A DNA stretch of 64,000 bases from Marivita hallyeonensis (GTDB lineage Bacteria > Pseudomonadota > Alphaproteobacteria > Rhodobacterales > Rhodobacteraceae): the NCBI RefSeq assembly GCF_900129875.1, contig NZ_FQXC01000002.1, forward strand, positions 712,415 through 776,414, in the 5' to 3' direction. Below are positions 9,747 through 17,278 of this stretch, in pieces. The notes below the pieces were generated by a model that worked only from the letters and a program-made list of their open reading frames with translations, had not been told where the DNA came from and did no database searches. Position numbers and translations under genes: made by a program. Within the stretch, counting starts at the first letter, position 1. Every line of letters begins with the position of its first letter.

Positions 9747-10195
9747 ACCGCCTGCCTTGCCGCCTCTATGGCGTCGAGGATGCGCCGGTGAGTGCCACAG
9801 CGGCATATATGACGTTCGGCCAGATGAGCGACGACCTCATCCGCCGACGCGGGCGGGTCGCGCTGCAGCAACGCGCGGGCCGACATCAGAATGCCGGGGA
9901 TACAGTAGCCGCATTGCGCCGCCTGTGCGTCGAGGAAGGCATCAAAAACCGCATCACGGCCCGCCCCTTCGACCGTCTCGACCGAAACGCCGTTCATGCT
10001 CCACATCGGCGCCGTGCAGGCGTTCACCGGATTGCCGTCCACGATTACTGTGCAGGCGCCGCAATGGCCGCTGCCGCACCCCAGTTTTGCGCCCTTGAGC
10101 CCCAGATCGTTCCGAAGCACGAAAAGCAGGGGCGTCGCCTCATCGACATCAACCGCAACGGGCTTTCCGTTTACCTGAAACCGATGCTCCGGCAT
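9743..10195 (-). CDS. Molybdenum hydroxylase small subunit, two [2Fe-2S] clusters
   Basis: A 150-residue subunit with the plant-type ferredoxin motif CGSGHCGACTV (about residues 41-51) and the alpha-helical second cluster motif QCGYCIPG...CRCGTH. It passes electrons from the molybdenum centre of its partner (7665-9746). Its ATG overlaps the stop of the class II aldolase by one base (TGATG-like junction at 10195) and its TGA overlaps the next ATG. The length is normal for CoxS/NicA/IorA proteins. Confidence 0.9.
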   Translation of the reverse strand: MPEHRFQVNGKPVAVDVDEATPLLFVLRNDLGLKGAKLGCGSGHCGACTVIVDGNPVNACTAPMWSMNGVSVETVEGAGRDAVFDAFLDAQAAQCGYCIPGILMSARALLQRDPPASADEVVAHLAERHICRCGTHRRILDAIEAARQAV

Positions 10196-10935
10196 CAGTC
10201 GTCCACGCCCGCCAGAAGGCCCTGTCGTTCGGCCACGCGCATATACCAGTTCCACGTGCCGTCGGCGAACATGTCGGAGGCGAGGAACTTCTTGCAGTCG
10301 TCGATCTCTTCCTGCGGCATCAGGTGCAGATCACCCGCCGCCATCGCCATCAGTTGCACCTCCATCGCGCGGTCGAGCTCGGCTGCGGCCACGACTGCGT
10401 CACGCACATTGCGCCCTGTCACAAGAACTCCGTGGTGCTTGAGGATCAGCGCCTTGCCGTGACCCATTGCTTCGACCATTGACCCTCCCTGATTGTGAAT
10501 CTCCGGGGCGTCGAAATCCTCTACGATCCCGATCTCTCCGTGCCAGCGGCCCGAATTCCGGTCGTAGGGCTGCAGGTTTGCGCCAATCGCCCCCATCGCG
10601 ATGGACGCCTTCGAATGGTGGTGCAGAATGCAGGTCACATCCGGCCGTGCCCGGTAGACATCGCCGTGGCAGGCGATCGACGGGTTGATTGGGCTTTTGC
10701 CATCCACCGGTTTGGCGTCAAAGGTGCATTCGCGCAGATCGCTCAGGCGCACCTCTTCGACCGATTGACCGATCTGGTAGGTCCAGTAGGTGTCGGCGCC
10801 GGGCATCCGCGCGGTCAGATGCGCCAAGAGCCCAAGGCCCAGATTGTTCAACGCCATCGCGCGAAAGCCCAGAACCAGTTCACGCTTCAGCGCTTCGACG
10901 TCCTCGTAGTAGGTTATGGTCGATCCATCCGGCAT
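10195..10935 (-). CDS. Class II aldolase/adducin-family aldolase or decarboxylase
   Basis: A 246-residue zinc-dependent class II aldolase fold protein. Metal ligands are visible in CILHHHSKASIAMGA (about residue 105) and LKHHGVLVTG (about residue 170). Besides sugar-phosphate aldolases, this family contains decarboxylases of ortho-hydroxylated aromatic acids, such as the 3-hydroxy-2-methylpyridine-4,5-dicarboxylate decarboxylase. Sitting directly before a two-subunit molybdenum hydroxylase, a ring-carboxylate decarboxylase is as plausible as an aldolase. AGGAGG precedes the ATG at 10935. Function not settled. Confidence 0.82.
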   Translation of the reverse strand: MPDGSTITYYEDVEALKRELVLGFRAMALNNLGLGLLAHLTARMPGADTYWTYQIGQSVEEVRLSDLRECTFDAKPVDGKSPINPSIACHGDVYRARPDVTCILHHHSKASIAMGAIGANLQPYDRNSGRWHGEIGIVEDFDAPEIHNQGGSMVEAMGHGKALILKHHGVLVTGRNVRDAVVAAAELDRAMEVQLMAMAAGDLHLMPQEEIDDCKKFLASDMFADGTWNWYMRVAERQGLLAGVDD

Positions 10936-10944
10936 GAATACCTC

Positions 10945-12264
10945 CTATCTGATGAGCCCCAGCGACAGCCAGGGAAAGGCGATGATCGCGATCAGGCAGA
11001 TCGCCATGATGAGTGCAAAGGGGGCCGCGCCGAGAAAGATGTCTTTCAGGCCGATCCGGTCGTCCTGCAAGTTGGCCTTCACCACGAAGGCCGAAATACC
11101 CAAGGGCGGCGTCAAAAGCCCGATCTCGACCGCGATGATGGTGACGATGCCGAACCAGACCAGATCGGCCCCCAGCGCCAGCAGCGGCGGGGCAAAGAGC
11201 GGCACCATGATCAGCATGATCGACGTGGAGTCGAGGATCGAGCCCAGCACGAGAACGATCAACACATAGGCGATGATGATGCCGTAGAACCCAAACTCCG
11301 CCGCCGTCAGCCAGTCACCCATCGCATTCGGGAAACCGGAGAGCGCGAGCATCCGCGAATACATGGTGGCAGCGACGAAAAGGATGCAAATCGAGGCCGT
11401 GACGTGGCCGGTTTCCACAAGGATGCGCCAGAAAGACTTCAGGTCGAGCGTGCGACGGAGCAGCGCAACGAGCAGCGCTCCAAGGGCGCCTACGGCCCCG
11501 GCCTCGGTCGGCGTGAAGACACCGCCGTAAATCCCGCCGAACACCGCGCCGATCAGCACGACAACCGGCGCCATCTTGCGCGCGATATCGAGCCAGGACA
11601 GCCGAGGCGCCTCGGCCGCGGCCCCTTCTTTCGGATTGCCCAAAAAGCCTGGCGTGACACGCGCCATCACGAGGATACCCACGGCATAACACACGGCCAG
11701 CAAGAGGCCCGGGATGACACCCGCAATGAACAGATCGCCGATAGAGACCTCGACAAGGATTCCGTAGATGATGAGCAGAAGCGACGGCGGGATCAGCATT
11801 CCAAGCACGGAAGACCCCGCAACCACGCCTACCGCAAAGCGCGGATTGTAGCCTCTGTCGATCATTTGCGGAACGGCGACTTTGGTGAAGACCGCCGCCG
11901 ACGCGATGGAGACACCGGTGATTGCGGCAAAGATGGCGTTGGCCCCGACTGTTGCAACGCCCAATCCGCCGCGGATCTTGCGGAACGCCTGTTCGCCCAC
12001 GTCGAAGGCATCGCGTCCAATGCCTGCGCGTTCGACGAAGAGGCCCATGAGAACGAAAAGCGGGATCACGCCGAACACGTAGGACGAGATGGAGTCCTTC
12101 GCCGCCAACCCGATCAGCTTGGCCGAGATATCCGCGTTTCCCTTCATCACCCAGACGCCAAGAAACGACGTCGCTGCCAGAGCGACTGCCACATGCAGCC
12201 CCATCCAGATGAAGCCGATCATCACGAAGACCGAACCGAGGCCAACCGCCAGTTCAAAGCTCAT
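10945..12264 (-). CDS. dctM: TRAP transporter large permease (DctM)
   Basis: A 439-residue, highly hydrophobic membrane protein with the DctM layout of about 12 membrane segments. Typical features are the N-terminal helical segment, PLFVLMGLFVERAGIG, IPPSLLLIIYGILVEVSIGDLFIAGVIPG and GIVTIIAVEIGLLTPPLGISAFVVKA. It forms the sodium-driven translocation channel for an organic anion delivered by DctP. The start overlaps the dctQ stop by 4 bp. Confidence 0.95.
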   Translation of the reverse strand: MSFELAVGLGSVFVMIGFIWMGLHVAVALAATSFLGVWVMKGNADISAKLIGLAAKDSISSYVFGVIPLFVLMGLFVERAGIGRDAFDVGEQAFRKIRGGLGVATVGANAIFAAITGVSIASAAVFTKVAVPQMIDRGYNPRFAVGVVAGSSVLGMLIPPSLLLIIYGILVEVSIGDLFIAGVIPGLLLAVCYAVGILVMARVTPGFLGNPKEGAAAEAPRLSWLDIARKMAPVVVLIGAVFGGIYGGVFTPTEAGAVGALGALLVALLRRTLDLKSFWRILVETGHVTASICILFVAATMYSRMLALSGFPNAMGDWLTAAEFGFYGIIIAYVLIVLVLGSILDSTSIMLIMVPLFAPPLLALGADLVWFGIVTIIAVEIGLLTPPLGISAFVVKANLQDDRIGLKDIFLGAAPFALIMAICLIAIIAFPWLSLGLIR

Positions 12265-12794
12265 GGCGCCGGCCTCCCGTCACGGGCCGCGTGCAGCAAA
12301 TACTCAAGCGCGACGAGCGAAGCCCCGACAATGACAAGAAGGTTGATGGGCCAGACCGGAAACGTGATGTCGCCAATCGCGCCGACGAACGTCCCCTGCC
12401 GCCAAGCCTTTTCGAAGATCGGCACCGTTGCCCAAGCGATGCAAAAGAAAAGCGCCGCCCCAATGCCATTAAACAGAACCGATGTCAGCCGTCCAAAACG
12501 CGGGAAACGGCGCGCAATCAGAACAGCGAGCGCATCGGATTTGATGAAGCGGTCCGCACGCAGCGCATTTGCCAGCTGGAGGAAGACAATCCCGGTGATG
12601 GACAGCGCAACGAATTCCGGCACCGCAGGCAGCGGCGCCGAAATCGTCCATCGCAGTAAGACGTCAAGATTGATCAGCACCATCAGGCCAAGTGTCCAGA
12701 TCGCACCAAGCGAGGCCAACAGCGCCGACACGAGACCGATGGCCCGGTCAACGCCCGTCAAGGGCGTCCAACGATCAGCGGTTGTGTGGTTCAT
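12261..12794 (-). CDS. dctQ: TRAP transporter small permease (DctQ)
   Basis: A 177-residue membrane protein with four predicted hydrophobic segments, the DctQ pattern. The open frame extends far upstream into dctP, but the ATG at 12794 gives the normal length and lies between dctP and dctM. It ends in ATGA overlap with dctM. DctQ associates with DctM and is essential for uptake in TRAP systems. Confidence 0.9.
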   Translation of the reverse strand: MNHTTADRWTPLTGVDRAIGLVSALLASLGAIWTLGLMVLINLDVLLRWTISAPLPAVPEFVALSITGIVFLQLANALRADRFIKSDALAVLIARRFPRFGRLTSVLFNGIGAALFFCIAWATVPIFEKAWRQGTFVGAIGDITFPVWPINLLVIVGASLVALEYLLHAARDGRPAP

Positions 12795-12821
12795 CGGCTC
12801 GCCTCGCGCTGCGGTGTGGAA

Positions 12822-12839
12822 GGGATCACTCCCGATCCC
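12822..12839 (-). repeat. Perfect hairpin over the dctP stop codon
   Basis: GGGATC-actccc-GATCCC, a perfect 6-bp stem with a 6-nt loop, spans the end of dctP and its TGA. There is no T-run, so it is not an obvious intrinsic terminator. It may protect the 3' end of dctP mRNA or limit read-through to dctQM. Confidence 0.55.
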
Positions 12840-13890
12840 AGTCCCGGGGTGGTTCCTGACCCGCGTCGCGGAGGGCCTGCATGAAACCTGCCAGAACCTC
12901 GCTGCCCGGCAAACCCTTTGCGTCCTGTTCGGCGGCCCATTCCTTGGGGACGTTAGGCAACGCGTTGACCCACGCCGCGCGTTCCTCGGCCGACAGCTCC
13001 GATACAGTGCCACCGTCCGCCCTGATCTTTTCGTAGGCCGCGTTGATCAACGCGTCCTGATCGGCGAAGACCGCATCGGAATAGGCCGCGGCGCCCGCGT
13101 GCAACGCCGCCTGTACTTCTTCTGGCAAGCCCTCGTACCAATCTAGGTTGGCCGACAAGGCCGCCGCGTAGGGCGCGCCGAAATCGACGATGGTCATGTT
13201 CGGTGCCACCTCGGCCAACCCGCCCGGGGCGGCGGCAGTGGCAAAGTTGATCGCGCCGTCACACACGCCTGTCTGGATCGAGTTGTAGTATTCCGTCAGG
13301 CTGGACGACACTGGCACCGCGCCGGTGCCCTTGACCCAGTTCACCGCAGGTCCCGGAGCGCAGATCTTGCGACCCTCCAGATCGGCAAGTGTGGAAATCG
13401 GGAAGGTGGTGAAGATCTGGTAGCTGTCGATCGCAAACCCACCGCCCAGATAAACCTGGTTCTGCTCTTCCCACGCCGCCTTCATGGCTGGTATCTGATC
13501 CTGCAACCGCTCAACGATCTCGGTCGTCAGACGCGGGTTCTTGGAATTGAACGGCGCGACGTAGGCGATGTTCTGCATCGGGTAAAGCGACGGGTTGAAC
13601 AGCGTCGGGTTGTAGGCGATCTCGGCCAGACCGGTTCCCACCGCGTCGCTTTCACCGCCGACCTTGGCCAGCGCACCGCCATAGGCTTCGTTCCAGTCGA
13701 TGGAATGATTGCCGGTCTTGGCAAGCTCTGCATCCACCGTTGGGATGAAGGTCTCCGTCAGGTTCTTGACCCAGATGAAGATCGGCGGGTGGCCCGCGAC
13801 GATGGTGACATCAATCTCGTCAGCCGCGCTTTCCATCGGTGCGCTCAGGCAGAGCGCGGTCACCGCCGCAGTCGTGAGTAGTTTGTGCAT
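12826..13890 (-). CDS. dctP: TRAP transporter periplasmic solute-binding protein (DctP)
   Basis: A 354-residue secreted protein with a Sec signal peptide (about residues 1-23, hydrophobic core AAVTALCLSAP). The DctP-family body includes DLEGRKICAPGPAVNWVKGTGAVPV and EYYNSIQTGVCDGAINFA, the region that in relatives holds the conserved arginine salt bridge with a carboxylate ligand. GGGAGGA precedes the ATG. It captures an organic acid for DctQM. The enzymes around it suggest an aromatic or hydroxylated carboxylate; the ligand is not deducible from sequence alone. Confidence 0.92.
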   Translation of the reverse strand: MHKLLTTAAVTALCLSAPMESAADEIDVTIVAGHPPIFIWVKNLTETFIPTVDAELAKTGNHSIDWNEAYGGALAKVGGESDAVGTGLAEIAYNPTLFNPSLYPMQNIAYVAPFNSKNPRLTTEIVERLQDQIPAMKAAWEEQNQVYLGGGFAIDSYQIFTTFPISTLADLEGRKICAPGPAVNWVKGTGAVPVSSSLTEYYNSIQTGVCDGAINFATAAAPGGLAEVAPNMTIVDFGAPYAAALSANLDWYEGLPEEVQAALHAGAAAYSDAVFADQDALINAAYEKIRADGGTVSELSAEERAAWVNALPNVPKEWAAEQDAKGLPGSEVLAGFMQALRDAGQEPPRDWDRE

Positions 13891-13910
13891 GAGGTCCTCC
13901 CAGTGATGTC

Positions 13911-14528
13911 TCAGGCCGGCTCGGTATCGAGCCCCAATTCTTCAAGTGTCGTGGTTTTTCTTTCGAGCAGCCGTGCGATCATGTCGGCTTCCTGCCGTTC
14001 GCGCGCTTCTGCCTGGATGACGATGTCTTCCGCCTTTTCCATGGGCAAGACGACGACACCGTCCGCGTCACCGACAATCCAGTCGCCGTCGCAGACCATG
14101 ACCCCACCGCATGTGATCGGCTGTCCGCGCGACCCCGGATCGCGTTTGCCGGGTCCGGGAATGGCAGTCCCGCGGGCGAAGATGGGGAACGCATCGGGGT
14201 CAATAGCCGCGGCATCGCGAACCGCGCCATCGACCACAAGACCACGATACCCGATACCGCGTGCAGCCGCCGACAACACATCGCCCCAAATGGCGATATC
14301 CGTGCGTCCTCCGGCATCGACAACGATCACGTCGCCTTTGCGATCTTCGGCAAGAAGCCTGTGCAGGGCCAGGTTGTCGCCCTCACCGACTTTGACCGTC
14401 ACGGCGCGACCAACGACGCGGGACGGCAGACGCACGGGTTTGATTCCGGCCTCCATCGCGCCCGACTTGCCCGCCGCCTCGAACAGGCTGGCGGCACCAA
14501 GGCATCGAAGGCGCGCGGACAGGGTCAT
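13911..14528 (-). CDS. RraA-like / 4-hydroxy-4-methyl-2-oxoglutarate aldolase family protein
   Basis: A 205-residue RraA-fold protein. Diagnostic stretches are GDVIVVDAGGRTDIAIWGDVLSAAARGIGYRGLVVDGAVRDAAAI (about residues 63-108) and GDWIVGDADGVVVLP. In HMG/CHA aldolases, which split 4-hydroxy-4-methyl- or 4-carboxy-4-hydroxy-2-oxoacids to pyruvate plus an oxoacid, the G-x-R-D and downstream D residues bind metal and substrate; they are present here. This fits the lower part of an aromatic ring-cleavage pathway. The start overlaps the FAH-family stop by 4 bp. Confidence 0.85.
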   Translation of the reverse strand: MTLSARLRCLGAASLFEAAGKSGAMEAGIKPVRLPSRVVGRAVTVKVGEGDNLALHRLLAEDRKGDVIVVDAGGRTDIAIWGDVLSAAARGIGYRGLVVDGAVRDAAAIDPDAFPIFARGTAIPGPGKRDPGSRGQPITCGGVMVCDGDWIVGDADGVVVLPMEKAEDIVIQAEARERQEADMIARLLERKTTTLEELGLDTEPA

Positions 14529-15346
14529 GCGACGCGGTTCTCGAGCACTGGCAGGCCGGTGATTTCCACGCGGACGACATCACCAGACGAGATGAACCGT
14601 CCTGTCCCCGCGCCAACACCCGGCGGCGTGCCCGTCGCGATCACGTCGCCCGGTGAGAGGCTGACCCTGCTGGACGCGAAGGCCACTAGAGTGGGGATGT
14701 CAAAGATCATGTCCGCGATGACCGCGTCCTGTCTGACCTCGCCATTGACCAGCGTGCGGATGCGCGTGCGCTTGGCCTTCAAGTCGTCGATGACATCGCC
14801 GATCGGGATGACTTCGGGTCCGATGGGCGTCGACCGTTCCAGGCATTTGCCCGAGAACCAGTCCAGATGCTCTTTGTCGCCGGCCTTTACCTTGAACAGG
14901 TTGCGGGCAGAGACATCGTTGAAGGCCGTGACCCCCGCGATGTGGTCCCACGCATCTTCCGGCGCAATCCGGTAGCCGCCCTTGCCGATGATGATCGCCA
15001 ACTCGCCCTCGTAGTCGAGCTGTGTGATGTGATCCGGAAGGGAAATAGCCTCGTCACCCGAGATCATGGCCTCGCGTGACTTGAAGAAGAGGATCGGCGA
15101 CTCCGGTACCGGCTGTTCGGCCTCTTTGGCGTGATCAACATAGTTCAAAGCCACACACAGGATTTTCCCGTCGGGGTCCATTGCCGGAAGCAGGTCGACC
15201 GAGGTTGCAGTGACCGGATCACCCTGCCCTGGCGCGCCCGCGTTCAGCGCATCGACCAAACGGTCACCCGACAGCGGGTGAATGCCGTCGCCATCTTTCC
15301 AACCGATCTGGTCGCCCGACCCGTTCCTGTATCTGACAAATCCCAT
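14525..15346 (-). CDS. Fumarylacetoacetate hydrolase-family protein (acylpyruvate hydrolase type)
   Basis: A 273-residue FAH-fold protein. The C-terminal catalytic domain shows ILCVALNYVDHAKE, PILFFKSREAMISGD, LDYEGELAIIIGKGG (metal-binding acidic residues), GVTAFNDVSARN and TGTPPGVG. Family members hydrolyse the C-C bond of acylpyruvates or hydrate/isomerise ring-cleavage products. First gene of the nine-gene (-) operon. The ATG at 15346 is chosen over an upstream in-frame start because GGAGA precedes it and the upstream extension would cover the promoter. Confidence 0.9.
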   Translation of the reverse strand: MGFVRYRNGSGDQIGWKDGDGIHPLSGDRLVDALNAGAPGQGDPVTATSVDLLPAMDPDGKILCVALNYVDHAKEAEQPVPESPILFFKSREAMISGDEAISLPDHITQLDYEGELAIIIGKGGYRIAPEDAWDHIAGVTAFNDVSARNLFKVKAGDKEHLDWFSGKCLERSTPIGPEVIPIGDVIDDLKAKRTRIRTLVNGEVRQDAVIADMIFDIPTLVAFASSRVSLSPGDVIATGTPPGVGAGTGRFISSGDVVRVEITGLPVLENRVA

Positions 15347-15365
15347 GCCATATCTCCATAAAACA

Positions 15366-15383
15366 CATTTTACATATAAAATG
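15366..15383. promoter_or_regulatory. Perfect palindrome, candidate operator of the TRAP/Mo-hydroxylase operon
   Basis: CATTTTA-cata-TAAAATG: perfect 7-bp arms around a 4-nt spacer, 20 bp before the first ATG of the operon and covering the -10 hexamer of the promoter below. A short AT-rich palindrome over a promoter fits a GntR dimer; the GntR gene at the operon end is the obvious candidate. Confidence 0.7.
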
Positions 15384-15399
15384 GTTTTTAATACGTCAA
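15371..15399 (-). promoter_or_regulatory. Sigma70-type promoter for the 15346-6983 operon
   Basis: On the (-) strand: TTGACG (15399-15394), 17-nt spacer, TATGTA (15376-15371), in a markedly AT-rich stretch directly before the FAH-family gene. Confidence 0.6.
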
Positions 15400-15499
15400 A
15401 TGATTCTTTCTTGGATCGAAGATTGATTTCTGGAGCCCGGTCAAGGTTCAGGGCCCCGTGTCCCAGACGCATTGCACACGCCCAGCAGAATGCCTTACC

Positions 15500-15526
15500 G
15501 GGTCCGCGCAGCGCCTACGCGGACCC
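15500..15526. repeat. Strong 9-bp inverted repeat after yceI
   Basis: GGGTCCGCG-N9-CGCGGACCC, a perfect GC-rich stem in the space between the TRAP operon promoter and the stop of the YceI gene. It lacks a U-tract on either strand; it may act as a boundary hairpin or 3' end for the (-) yceI transcript. Confidence 0.5.
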
Positions 15527-15544
15527 TGTCATCAGAGCATTGCC

Positions 15545-16210
15545 TCACTCATTCGGTCCTTTAAACCCGGCCACGCGGCCCCAGTTGCAGGGAACGTTTG
15601 TCTCTGCCGCGCCCTCACAATCGACGAGATCGAAATGCAGATCGAGATCGATGGACAGACCCGTGGGCGAACCAAGAAAAGCGATAAAATCCATCCCGTG
15701 ATCCAGCCGCAGGATTTCGCCCGTCGCTTCGAAACCGACGACCCGCACCTCGTCGTAGTTCGGGATGAACTCGGGATACCGCGCATTACGCACCATTCGG
15801 AAATCCAGCGTGATGGGCGCGATGACCCCGCGCAGGTCAAGGTCCCCGTGCACCTTTCCCGAGCTGGGCGTCAGCATCTCGACCTCGGTCGACGTGAACG
15901 TGGCCGTGGGGTGGTTTTCGACGTCCAGATAGTCGGCGTTGCGAATGTGATTGTCGCGCCCGATGTGGTTGCTGTCGACCGAGGCAAGGTCAACTGTGAA
16001 GGTGATCTGGCTGTTCGCGGGTTCTTCCTCGTCGATCAGAAATGTGCCGTCATAGGACCGAAACTGCCCGACAGTCCGGCTTAGCCCCATATGGTCGATT
16101 TCCCAGCCGACATAGGCATGCCCCAGATCGAGCGTCCATTGCTTCGGTTCTGCTGAAGCCATCGTTGTGATTGCGGCCAGTGCGGCGAGAGTGGGTGCGA
16201 GAGTTTTCAT
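15545..16210 (-). CDS. YceI-family periplasmic protein
   Basis: A 221-residue secreted protein. The ATG at 16210 gives a signal peptide (MKTLAPTLAALAAITTMASA) and a mature YceI lipocalin-like barrel: WTLDLGHAYVGWEIDHMGLSRTVGQF, then IRNADYLDVENHPTATFTST and GDLDLRGVIAPITLDF. YceI proteins bind isoprenoid or amphiphilic ligands in the periplasm; exact role unknown. It is transcribed away from a LysR regulator, with paired inverted repeats between them. Confidence 0.88.
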   Translation of the reverse strand: MKTLAPTLAALAAITTMASAEPKQWTLDLGHAYVGWEIDHMGLSRTVGQFRSYDGTFLIDEEEPANSQITFTVDLASVDSNHIGRDNHIRNADYLDVENHPTATFTSTEVEMLTPSSGKVHGDLDLRGVIAPITLDFRMVRNARYPEFIPNYDEVRVVGFEATGEILRLDHGMDFIAFLGSPTGLSIDLDLHFDLVDCEGAAETNVPCNWGRVAGFKGPNE

Positions 16211-16245
16211 GTGGTGATCCTTTCTGACTGGATCCAACGTATATC

Positions 16246-16293
16246 GATGCAAGAATCGCAAAAGGACTATCGACTTTGCATCATAAGCATGCA
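16246..16293. promoter_or_regulatory. Candidate LysR-regulator binding region between yceI and lysR
   Basis: Two inverted repeats share one arm. GATGCAA (16246-16252) pairs with TTGCATC (16276-16282) over 23 nt, about three helical turns centre to centre. TGCAT-N7-ATGCA (16277-16293) is a compact palindrome just before the lysR start. Both features suit a LysR-type tetramer acting on a divergent promoter. Confidence 0.45.
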
Positions 16294-16305
16294 CAAATCG
16301 CAGGC

Positions 16306-17208
16306 ATGGATGTTGACGCATTGAAAACAGCGGCATTGGTCGCGCAGCACGGCAGTTTCACGGCCGCGGCGCGGGTCATCGATGTGGACGCCTCGACCGT
16401 GTCGCGCACAGTCGCGTCAGTCGAAAACAAGATCGGACTTCGCCTTTTCCAGCGCAACGCACGGTCGCTGACGCTGACCGAGGAAGGCGCGGCCTACCTG
16501 TCGCGCGTCGGCCCGCTGCTTCTTGAACTGGATCACGCCGCCGACGAGGCCCGCCAATTGCGCGAGCTTCCGTCCGGCACCCTGCGCATGACGGCCTCTG
16601 TGGCCTTTGCCTACGAGGTGATCGTTCCGCACCTGGCTGCGTTCCGCGATCTCTACCCGAAAATCATTGTCGAATTGCTGCCGACCGACGCCACTGTCGA
16701 CATTCTGGCGGAGAAGATCGACCTCGCCATCCGGCTTGCCAGCGCGCCGGAAGGTGACGTGATCAGCACAAAGCTGATGTCCACACGCTACCGCGTCTGC
16801 GCATCACCTGATTACCTCGACCGCACCGGCGCGATAGACCATCCCACCGATCTTCAGACCCATGATTGCCTGCGCTTCGCCCTGCCGGAGTTTCGCAGCA
16901 CGTGGAAATTCCGTCGCGGGACAGACGACATCGCCGTGCCTGTCGGGGGCACCCTGCTCATCTCCAATGCGCTTGGCCTCAGACGCGCCGCCCGCGATGG
17001 CCTTGGCCCGGTGCTTCTCGGAGATTGGCTGGTGAAAGACGACCTCGCACAAGGGCGTCTTGTCGACCTCTTCCCCGACTGGGAGTGCAGCGCGACCACC
17101 TTCGACACAGGTGCATGGGCGCTCTACCCAAGCCGAGAGTTCCTGCCCCGCAAGGTTCGGGCAATGATCGACTTTCTGAAACCCAGACTGCGAACAGCAG
17201 GTCGCTGA
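16306..17208 (+). CDS. LysR-family transcriptional regulator
   Basis: A 300-residue LysR protein. The N-terminal winged helix starts MDVDALKTAALVAQHGSFTAAARVIDVDASTVSRTVASVENKIGLRLFQR, and the substrate-binding domain continues with VIVPHLAAFRDLYPKI and LISNALGLRRAARDGLGPVLL. The ATG at 16306 restores the usual LysR N-terminus; an upstream TTG would add ten untypical residues. Divergent from yceI, which is the likely target. Confidence 0.9.
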   Translation: MDVDALKTAALVAQHGSFTAAARVIDVDASTVSRTVASVENKIGLRLFQRNARSLTLTEEGAAYLSRVGPLLLELDHAADEARQLRELPSGTLRMTASVAFAYEVIVPHLAAFRDLYPKIIVELLPTDATVDILAEKIDLAIRLASAPEGDVISTKLMSTRYRVCASPDYLDRTGAIDHPTDLQTHDCLRFALPEFRSTWKFRRGTDDIAVPVGGTLLISNALGLRRAARDGLGPVLLGDWLVKDDLAQGRLVDLFPDWECSATTFDTGAWALYPSREFLPRKVRAMIDFLKPRLRTAGR

Positions 17209-17278
17209 CAGAAAGATCCGCATGCGTTCGGCGCAGGACACGTAATGGGTAGTTGCGGCCTGCAGCGAGGAAAACGCC

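Noticed and set aside
10495..13146. An 883-codon open frame on the (+) strand opposite the class II aldolase, dctM, dctQ and dctP end
   Set aside because: It lies antisense to four well-supported genes, is rich in Arg/His/Asp as expected for a high-GC shadow frame, and shows no family motif.
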